Of a DNA stretch of 5,908 nt, positions 1 through 5,146 are shown piece after piece; position 1 is the first letter of the stretch, and the number at the start of each line of letters is the position of its first letter. The notes beneath the pieces were generated by a model. It worked only from the letters and a program-made list of their open reading frames with translations, searched no databases and was not told the origin of the DNA. The DNA comes from Xanthobacteraceae bacterium (GTDB lineage Bacteria; Pseudomonadota; Alphaproteobacteria; Rhizobiales; Xanthobacteraceae): the NCBI GenBank assembly GCA_030039655.1, contig JASHVC010000831.1, positions 1-5,908 on the forward strand, read 5' to 3'. The position numbers and the translations under genes are program-made.

Positions 1-998
1 GCAGTCGCCAGTTCGCGGATCGGCAGGCCGGTTACCAGGTTCTGCGGCTTCATGCGCAACGCTCCGTCCCCCGCCATCGCCAGGATAAGATAAACGGGCT
101 CGCCGGCAAGGCGGTCGAGCACGATGCGAGGATCGGAGAACGTCAGCCGGTAGAGCGCAACAACGCTCGCGCGCTCGGCCGCATCGAGTGCCCCGTGCTT
201 CCACAGCGCATCGCCAACCCTAGTCGCCTCGGCGTCGAGCCCAACATACCAGGACAACGCCACGTCGCCCAGTTCGGTCACCGGTTCCGCAGTGACTGTG
301 GCCGCCAGCAAGTGCTTCACCCAGCGCTCGATCACCTCGCCCAGCGCAGCAAGCCCGCGTCGACCGGCGCTCAGATCGAGCGCCACGTCGAATCGATCGC
401 TGCGCTCAAAGTAGCTCGGGGCATTGTCATCGTTGAGCACATCGATATTGCCCGCAAGCGGGAGACCGAGCATGGCTACGAGCGGCGATGCGGCCGCAGC
501 ACCGACATGCTCGTCGTCGGCTGCGATCAACGACCCTTCATGAACTGTGAGACGCTGCGCTCGGAAGAACATTTCCGCTGCGCGGAGCAGATAAGCATCC
601 TCGGTGCGATCGAGCATGTTACGCAAGATCACGTGCACGAGCTGATCGAAGAAGAGCGGCGGCACGCGCCGGCTTTCGCGCACCAGCGCGAGATACGCCG
701 CCTCGATCGTCGCGTGCGCGAGCAGATGATCGCGGAATACGATCATGTGCCGCCAGTTCTCGCGCGCATCCGCCTCTGCTATGGTATCGATCTCGCCGGT
801 ACTCACTGGACGCCGTGGATCGCCAAGCAAGGCACGATAAAGCGCCTGCTCGGCGGCGCAAGCGTCGAGAGGCGGCGTGAGTTCCGGCCGCGCCAAATAA
901 ACTTTCAGAAACTCGTCGGTCAGCGCGAGCTTTCCATCGGAATCACGGTCGAGCAGATGATGGCCGCTGGAAAGCCAAAAATCACGCGCCGCGCTCAC
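1..998 (-). CDS. DUF6352-type protein, probable formate dehydrogenase cluster accessory; C-terminus cut by the window edge
   Basis: The minus strand is open from a GTG at 998-996 to the left edge, giving 332 codons plus two bases. The protein opens with an RDFWLSSGHHLLDRD stretch (residues 5-19), then TDEFLKVYLARPEL (27-40), a DARENW motif (77-82), FFDQLVHVILRNMLDR (116-131), and HEGSLIAADDEHVG (153-166). I recognise these from the uncharacterised DUF6352 family, which I recall beside formate dehydrogenase accessory genes in Proteobacteria. It looks soluble and mostly helical, with no signal peptide or membrane segment. The biochemical role is unknown; a maturation helper is only a guess from context. 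The GTG is chosen because it overlaps the stop of the upstream ligase-like gene (GTGA), which implies translational coupling, and because the family motif begins straight after it. The missing C-terminal end is probably short. A long plus-strand frame at 195-1163 is antisense to it and not credible. Confidence 0.85.
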   Translation of the reverse strand, partial: MSAARDFWLSSGHHLLDRDSDGKLALTDEFLKVYLARPELTPPLDACAAEQALYRALLGDPRRPVSTGEIDTIAEADARENWRHMIVFRDHLLAHATIEAAYLALVRESRRVPPLFFDQLVHVILRNMLDRTEDAYLLRAAEMFFRAQRLTVHEGSLIAADDEHVGAAAASPLVAMLGLPLAGNIDVLNDDNAPSYFERSDRFDVALDLSAGRRGLAALGEVIERWVKHLLAATVTAEPVTELGDVALSWYVGLDAEATRVGDALWKHGALDAAERASVVALYRLTFSDPRIVLDRLAGEPVYLILAMAGDGALRMKPQNLVTGLPIRELAT

Positions 999-1756
999 CG
1001 GCGCGGTCCTCCGGTGGCGGTATCTAGCCACGACGGCCGGGCGAGCGCCGGAACCAACAGCCGGCGTTCGGTCCCGCTCCGATCGGAGCGGCGCAACAGA
1101 AGATCGCCATTGGCATCGATGTCGCGGCGCGTGCCTTTTTCTCGAGCAAGACGCGACAAATAACTCTTCGCCACCGTAGCGAAGCCGTCCTGCTGCCAGG
1201 CATCGACCGCGACCATCAGATGCCGTGCAAAACTTTCGATCAGGCGGCCGGAACCGAGATCGACAAAACCTTCGTCGTCGAGCGCGGCGGCGAGCGGATT
1301 CAGACCCGGCTCGTATTCGCCGATGGCCACGGTGCGGATCATAGCGCCGAACACCAGCCAGGCAGGCGGCGTGTTCTCGTCGGTGCCGGTCGGCCAAGCC
1401 AGACGCCCGCCGCCGACCAGCCCCATGTCGACCGTGATTGCGTCCGGCCACACGATGTTAATTGGTTTTTCCGGCGGCGCGTGCGCTGCGAGCGCATCGG
1501 CAAGCGCCGCCATGCCGGCGTATAACGTGCGCCGGGCCGTGCGCAGCGGCTCCTCCGGTTCCAGCACCACGGCGAACTCGGCGAGGTCGAAACGGCCGAC
1601 GTGGACCAGAGTTCCAGCTCCCTCCTCGGCCGCGACACGAACCGCGTGCGCAAAGGCATCGCCAACCTCGCGAAGCGCGACCGCGCGGAACGGCGGTGGC
1701 AATTCGAGAGCCCCCGCAAGCGGGGTGCGCACGCGAACTCGCGAATCAAGTGCCAT
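995..1756 (-). CDS. Biotin/lipoate A/B protein ligase-like protein
   Basis: This 253-residue protein has the core of the biotin/lipoate ligase-like family found in alphaproteobacterial formate dehydrogenase clusters. Visible landmarks are PPPFRAVALREVGDAFAHAV (residues 20-39), a GAGTLVHVGRFDLAEFAVVLEPEEP run (46-70), VWPDAITVDMGLVGGGRLAWP (102-122), which corresponds to the WPND/K-GG segment of BirA-type ligases, and ESFARHLMVAVDAWQ (174-188). The lysine expected after the WPN segment in true ligases is absent (Leu113 occupies the place), so ordinary biotinyl or lipoyl transfer is doubtful. The first 19 or so residues look like a poorly conserved extension. ATG 1756-1754 is the first ATG of the frame, but its ribosome binding site is weak and a GTG at codon 8 is an alternative. 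Its stop overlaps the start of the DUF6352-type gene by four bases, so the two form an operon. It is divergent from the iron-sulfur gene at 1861. Family assignment is fairly secure; function is not. Confidence 0.8.
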   Translation of the reverse strand: MALDSRVRVRTPLAGALELPPPFRAVALREVGDAFAHAVRVAAEEGAGTLVHVGRFDLAEFAVVLEPEEPLRTARRTLYAGMAALADALAAHAPPEKPINIVWPDAITVDMGLVGGGRLAWPTGTDENTPPAWLVFGAMIRTVAIGEYEPGLNPLAAALDDEGFVDLGSGRLIESFARHLMVAVDAWQQDGFATVAKSYLSRLAREKGTRRDIDANGDLLLRRSDRSGTERRLLVPALARPSWLDTATGGPRR

Positions 1757-1860
1757 CTGGGACCCGGACTCGTCCTTTTGAACCGTTATAACTATAACGA
1801 GTATCAGAGCCGGACTAGTGCCGCATTGGCCCGTTAAGGTTTTGTAGTCGCCGGAACGCG
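1757..1860. promoter_or_regulatory. Divergent intergenic control region
   Basis: This 104-base gap separates two divergently transcribed units: the ligase-like/DUF6352 operon on the minus strand and the iron-sulfur gene on the plus strand. It is more A/T-rich in its middle than the flanking genes. On the plus strand a weak sigma-70-like pair can be read, TTGAAC (1778-1783) and TATCAG (1802-1807), 18 bases apart, with the 1784-1799 dyad filling the spacer. A GGAA at 1853-1856, four bases before ATG 1861, is the likely weak ribosome binding site. No convincing minus-strand promoter pair was found, although one must lie here or within the dyad. The -35/-10 reading is a pattern match only. Confidence 0.45.
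1784..1799. promoter_or_regulatory. Perfect 7+2+7 palindrome, candidate operator (Mo-box-like)
   Basis: CGTTATA-AC-TATAACG is a perfect inverted repeat with a two-base centre. It is a strikingly A/T-rich element in a high-GC region, and it lies between the candidate -35 and -10 of the plus-strand gene. The half-site TATAACG matches the outer part of the known ModE half-site (TATATAACG), but the classical molybdate box is longer and has a wider spacer. A dimeric regulator site is likely; the identity of the regulator is inference, helped by the probable link of these genes to a molybdenum enzyme. Confidence 0.5.
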
Positions 1861-3894
1861 ATGAGCGAGCAAAAACGAAACATCTTCCTATGCTCGTGCG
1901 ATGACACGATGCCGCTTGACAGTGGCGCCGTGCGGCGCGGCTGCCGCGGGGCCGAATTCAAAACAGCAAAACAGCTCTGCCGCGCCGAGCTGGAGCGCTT
2001 TCGCGCGGCTGCAGCGCGAGGCGACCCGCTGCTCGTCGGCTGCACTCAGGAGGCGCCTCTGTTTGAGGAAACGGCCGGCGATGCGCGCGCAGGCGCCATC
2101 ACTTTCGTCAACGTGCGCGAGACCGCCGGCTGGTCAAAACAAGCGGCCGATGCTGGTCCCAAAATGGCGGCCTTGATCGCCGCGGCGGGCGAGCGCGATC
2201 CCGAGGTCTCATTTGTCAGTCTCAGCAGCGAAGGCGTCATTCTCATCTACGGCCGCGACGAACAGGCAATCGAAACCGGTACGCTGCTGAAAGACCATCT
2301 CGACGTGACGGTGCTGCTCAGCCGCCCGGGCGACATAGCGCCGCCGCGCGTGAGCGACTTTCCGGTGGCAAAAGGCACGATCCGCTCGGCCACCGGACAC
2401 TTGGGTAATTTGGATGTCTTCGTCGATGATTTTGCGTTGTCCGAGCCGTCCTCGCGTGGTGCGCTTGCTTTCGCGCCGGCGCGCGACGGGGCCAAATCGC
2501 GCTGTGACATTATCCTCGACATCTCCGGCAACGCGCCGTTGTTCAATGCGCCCGATCTACGCGACGGTTATCTGCGCGCCGATCCCGGCAACCCGGCGGC
2601 GGTGCTGCGCGCGGTGCTCAAAGCGCGCGACCTCGTCGGGACCTTCGACAAGCCGCGCTACGTCGCCTTCACCGCCGATCTATGCGCGCATTCGCGCTCG
2701 CAAATCGTCGGCTGCCACCGCTGCCTTGATCTTTGTCCCACGGGCGCCATCACGCCGGCAGGCGATCATGTCGCCATCGACGCAGCCATCTGCGCCGGCT
2801 GCGGCGAATGCGCCTCCGCCTGTCCGACCGGCGCCGCCGCCTATGCGATGCCGCCCGCCGATGTGTTGATGCGTAAACTGCGCGCTATGCTGACGGCCTT
2901 CAGCGAAGCCGGTGGGAAAAATCCGGTTCTGCTCCTGCACGACAACGAACACGGCGCCGCGCTGATCGATGCCCTGGCGCGCCACGGCGAGGGACTACCC
3001 GCCCACGTGCTTCCGCTTGGCGTCAACGAGGTGACGCAGGTCGGGCTCGAAACCATCGCCGCGGCGTTCGCCTACGGCGCCAGCACGGTGCGGCTTTTGG
3101 TGCGGGCAAAGCCGCGCCATGACCTTGCCGGTTTGCGACAGACCAATGCGCTCGCCGCACCGATCCTGACTGCGCTCGGCTTCGGCTCGCTCGCCCTCAT
3201 CGAGACCGACGACCCCGATGCCTTGGGCGCGGCACTCGCCGCCATCGAGCCGCAGCGTCAGTCGCCACGGCCCGCCAGCTTTGTACCGGTCGGCCAAAAG
3301 CGCGAGGTGCTGATGCTGGCACTACGCGAACTGCATCGTGCCGCGCCGACGCCGGCCGACGTCATCGCACTGCCGGCGGGCGCCCCGTTCGGTGCGGTCG
3401 AACTCAATGTCGATGGCTGTACCTTGTGTCTCGCTTGCGTCGCCGCGTGTCCCACCGGCGCACTCGGCGACGATCCTGAGCGACCGCTCCTTCGCTTCAA
3501 GGAAGATGCCTGCGTGCAGTGCGGTCTCTGTAAGGCAACCTGCCCTGAGAAGGTGATCAGCCTCAAGCCGCAGCTCGACTTTCGCGCGGTCACCGCGCCA
3601 GCGCACGTCCTCAAACAGGAAGAGCCGTTCGCCTGTATTCGCTGCGGCAAACAGTTCGGCGTCAAAAGCACCATCGAGCGCGTCAGCAAAAAACTCGAAG
3701 GCCGGCACTGGATGTTTGAAGCTGGCTCGAAACGGCTTGAACTTATCAAGATGTGCGACGATTGCCGCGTCGCGGTGGTGACCGAAGAAGAGTTCGACCC
3801 CCACGCCGCCCCGCAGCGTCCGAACGTGCGCACCTCTGACGATTATCTGCGCGAGCGCGAAGCACGGCAGCGCGCGGAAAGGGACGAGGATTAG
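1861..3894 (+). CDS. Multi-[4Fe-4S] ferredoxin-domain protein, HdrA/MvhD-like scaffold, formate dehydrogenase accessory type
   Basis: This 677-residue cytosolic protein (no signal peptide or membrane helix) probably carries electrons or supports maturation for a formate dehydrogenase. In order: an N-terminal part with FLCSCDD (9-15), Cys28, Cys40 and GCTQEAPLFEE (60-70), recalling the start of HdrA; a region at about 115-260 resembling an HdrA-type dinucleotide fold but without a clear GxGxxG; a double-cluster module with Cys275, Cys285, Cys288, Cys292-Pro and Cys311, Cys314, Cys317, Cys321-Pro; an alpha/beta part at about 355-445 reminiscent of MvhD but lacking cysteines; a second double-cluster module with Cys520, 523, 526, 530-Pro and Cys551, 554, 557, 561-Pro; and a tail with Cys592-x2-Cys595 and Cys632-x2-Cys635, perhaps a metal knuckle. 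At least four [4Fe-4S] clusters are expected. ATG 1861 follows a weak GGAA site. The family is known to me from clusters with DUF6352 and DUF3305/DUF3306 genes. The formate dehydrogenase link is contextual. Confidence 0.9.
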   Translation: MSEQKRNIFLCSCDDTMPLDSGAVRRGCRGAEFKTAKQLCRAELERFRAAAARGDPLLVGCTQEAPLFEETAGDARAGAITFVNVRETAGWSKQAADAGPKMAALIAAAGERDPEVSFVSLSSEGVILIYGRDEQAIETGTLLKDHLDVTVLLSRPGDIAPPRVSDFPVAKGTIRSATGHLGNLDVFVDDFALSEPSSRGALAFAPARDGAKSRCDIILDISGNAPLFNAPDLRDGYLRADPGNPAAVLRAVLKARDLVGTFDKPRYVAFTADLCAHSRSQIVGCHRCLDLCPTGAITPAGDHVAIDAAICAGCGECASACPTGAAAYAMPPADVLMRKLRAMLTAFSEAGGKNPVLLLHDNEHGAALIDALARHGEGLPAHVLPLGVNEVTQVGLETIAAAFAYGASTVRLLVRAKPRHDLAGLRQTNALAAPILTALGFGSLALIETDDPDALGAALAAIEPQRQSPRPASFVPVGQKREVLMLALRELHRAAPTPADVIALPAGAPFGAVELNVDGCTLCLACVAACPTGALGDDPERPLLRFKEDACVQCGLCKATCPEKVISLKPQLDFRAVTAPAHVLKQEEPFACIRCGKQFGVKSTIERVSKKLEGRHWMFEAGSKRLELIKMCDDCRVAVVTEEEFDPHAAPQRPNVRTSDDYLREREARQRAERDED

Positions 3895-3905
3895 GGCGTG
3901 CGCCC
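3894..3905 (+). terminator. Short GC hairpin at the stop of the iron-sulfur gene, weak terminator candidate
   Basis: GGGCGTGCGCCC starts at the last base of the TAG stop and can fold as a four-base-pair GGGC/GCCC stem with a GTGC loop. No T-run follows (the next bases are ACAATCAC), so it does not meet the usual intrinsic terminator pattern. It may only be a small transcript-end structure. Confidence 0.25.
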
Positions 3906-4160
3906 ACAATCACAAAGGCCGTCTGTCGCTTTGATTACAAGAGACGAACTGTCATTTCCGGGTCCTGCGCGGCCAGATTTTCGCGTTAACCGAGGCGGCA
4001 TTGATGGCGGCGCTTCCGCGTGCGTAACCTGTCGGAACATTCAACCCCAGGCGCAATGGGCATTTGCGATATGAACAGTTTCATTTCCGGCCGACAAAAA
4101 TCCACAACAATTGGGTCTCATGCCAAAATGCCGTATCAGTTTCACTGAGCCAGGTGGATT
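3895..4160. other. Gene-free spacer upstream of the FkbM methyltransferase gene
   Basis: This stretch of 266 bases has no convincing coding region on either strand. GC is lower than in the flanking iron-sulfur gene. It holds an imperfect hairpin at 4052-4068 (CGCAATG-GG-CATTTGCG, one bulged T), a ten-base direct repeat TCATTTCCGG at 3952-3961 and 4081-4090, and a weak promoter-like pair, TTGGGT (4111-4116) and TATCAG (4134-4139), 17 bases apart, placed to serve the gene at 4161. An ATG at 4071 opens a 25-codon frame that ends at TGA 4146-4148, in the same frame as the methyltransferase. The minus-strand frame at 4041-4259 is not protein-like. Confidence 0.55.
4152..4157 (+). promoter_or_regulatory. 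Ribosome binding site deciding the TTG start of the FkbM gene
   Basis: AGGTGG lies three bases before TTG 4161. The in-frame TGA at 4146-4148 rules out any start further upstream, and the next in-frame candidates (TTG 4197, GTG 4206) would remove residues just before the SAM-binding motif. The spacing is short, so the start is likely but not certain. Confidence 0.5.
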
Positions 4161-4877
4161 TTGCGCACTATTTTTCCCCAAGAAGATGAAACCGAATTGA
4201 AGGACGTGTACTTGGGTCAGATCGCCCAAGGCTATTTCGTTGAAGTAGGCGCCAACCAACCGGAAGCCTTATCGCAAACATTTAGTCTTGAGCAAAAAGG
4301 CTGGACCGGAGTCCTCATCGAACCACAACCCGATCTGGCGGATGCACTGAGAAGACGGCGGTCAGCAAAGGTATTCGCCGAAGCCTGCACATCCCGCCGC
4401 AAGTCAGGGTCGCGCACGACTCTGTATCTCGCTGGCGGTCACTCATCCTTCGATCGAGACCTTAATCTCGCAGAAGTGAAACCGCACGGCTCCATTGAGG
4501 TTCCGACACGGACGTTGGACCAAATTCTGATTGATGCGGACGCACAAAGCATCGACTTCATTTCGATCGATGTTGAAGGCCATGAGCTCGACGTTCTGGA
4601 TGGATTTGACTTGGAGCGATGGCGTCCGCGCCTAATACTGATCGAGGATTTGCTCTTGCACCTTCGAGTCCATCGGTACTTGAAGCGACGGAACTATCGA
4701 TTGTTTCGCCGGACGGGCATCAACAATTGGTACGTTCCAGCGGATACGCCACTTCGTTTGGGAATTGATGGCCGCTGGCAATTCCTCAACAAGTTATATC
4801 TGGGGACTCCATTTCGTCGTGCACGAATGGCCTGGCGGCGGCGAACCAGAGTTCCGCAATTTGTATCACAAAAATAG
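4161..4877 (+). CDS. FkbM family SAM-dependent methyltransferase
   Basis: This 238-residue protein has the Rossmann-type methyltransferase motifs of the FkbM family. Motif I is YFVEVGANQP (residues 25-34); the acidic end of strand 2 is VLIEPQPDL (51-59, Glu54 expected to contact the SAM ribose); VPTRTLDQIL (114-123) precedes the family signature IDFISIDVEGHELDVLDGFD (131-150). The C-terminal tail is rich in Arg and Trp. FkbM enzymes O-methylate varied targets, often sugars in polysaccharides or antibiotics; the substrate here cannot be told. No glycan gene is nearby, so the gene appears isolated. Its GC is visibly lower than that of the neighbours (a sample line at 4501-4560 is about half G+C, against about 70 percent at 2761-2820), and third positions are less G/C-biased, which suggests horizontal acquisition. 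The start is TTG at 4161 with AGGTGG just upstream; many family members have a longer N-terminus, so N-terminal erosion is possible. Confidence 0.85.
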   Translation: MRTIFPQEDETELKDVYLGQIAQGYFVEVGANQPEALSQTFSLEQKGWTGVLIEPQPDLADALRRRRSAKVFAEACTSRRKSGSRTTLYLAGGHSSFDRDLNLAEVKPHGSIEVPTRTLDQILIDADAQSIDFISIDVEGHELDVLDGFDLERWRPRLILIEDLLLHLRVHRYLKRRNYRLFRRTGINNWYVPADTPLRLGIDGRWQFLNKLYLGTPFRRARMAWRRRTRVPQFVSQK

Positions 4878-4919
4878 GCCGCGCACTTTTATAGCCGTTT
4901 ACGAGGCTCGTTGCGCGCC
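4877..4919 (+). terminator. Hairpin after the FkbM stop codon, possible terminator
   Basis: GGC(C)GCGCA at 4877-4885 can pair with TGCGCGCC at 4912-4919 as an eight-base-pair stem with one bulged C. Inside it AGCC (4893-4896) can pair with GGCT (4905-4908). A short TCTTTT follows ten bases later rather than directly, so the structure is only a weak intrinsic terminator candidate. Confidence 0.3.
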
Positions 4920-5146
4920 ACACCCCCTCTTTTACAATTGGTGCGTCTCAACCGTGCTCAGTGGCGGCATTGCCAAACTCTCATCGTGACGACTTGACCG
5001 CGGAGCTGTCGCTCTCTGCGGCATCTCATCACCCTTTACCTCTAGTCTCAAGAGCGACGCCTGTTGTAGGTTCGGGCCGCGAGATTCCTGTCCGCAAATC
5101 TTCTTTGCTCGCAGCGATACGATCTTGAAGGACTCTGGGGCGGATC
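4878..5146. other. Gene-free spacer upstream of the cyclic-nucleotide/thioredoxin reductase gene
   Basis: About 270 bases hold no credible gene. The open frames at 4765-4989 (plus) and 5029-5238 (minus) are low-complexity and overlap real genes out of frame. A possible promoter for the downstream gene is TTGCGC (4911-4916) with TACAAT (4933-4938), 16 bases apart. This would leave a leader of roughly 200 bases and overlaps the candidate hairpin. The composition is mixed, as if this were eroded or intergenic DNA at an insertion boundary. No IS ends or target duplications were seen. Confidence 0.5.
4911..4938 (+). promoter_or_regulatory. Weak sigma-70-like promoter candidate for the gene at 5147
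   Basis: TTGCGC and TACAAT are separated by 16 bases. The -10 matches the TATAAT consensus at five of six positions; the -35 keeps only the TTG and the final C-like positions. It is far from the start codon, so it is listed as a candidate only. Confidence 0.2.

Noticed and set aside
195..1163. Long plus-strand open frame of 322 codons
   Set aside because: It is antisense to the DUF6352-type gene and the end of the ligase-like gene. Its translation is rich in Arg and His and has no family motif, while the minus strand gives recognisable conserved segments.
1323..1837. Several plus-strand open frames opposite the ligase-like gene
   Set aside because: Low-complexity Arg/Ala/Pro/Ser translations overlap one another and the divergent promoter; no family features are seen.
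3258..3909. Two long minus-strand open frames (3258-3833 and 3322-3909)
   Set aside because: They are shadows of the iron-sulfur gene caused by high GC. The plus strand carries the clear cysteine motifs.
4052..4068. Imperfect palindrome CGCAATG-GG-CATTTGCG as an operator or terminator
   Set aside because: It has a bulge, no T-run and no nearby promoter of quality, so it is kept only as a note in the spacer description.
3952..4090. Ten-base direct repeat TCATTTCCGG at 3952-3961 and 4081-4090 as possible insertion ends or regulator sites
   Set aside because: It is short, occurs only twice, and the copies do not flank a gene or element. Chance is a sufficient explanation.
4765..4989. Plus-strand open frame of 74 codons after and overlapping the FkbM gene
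   Set aside because: Most of it overlaps the methyltransferase out of frame, no ribosome binding site is visible and no motif is recognised.
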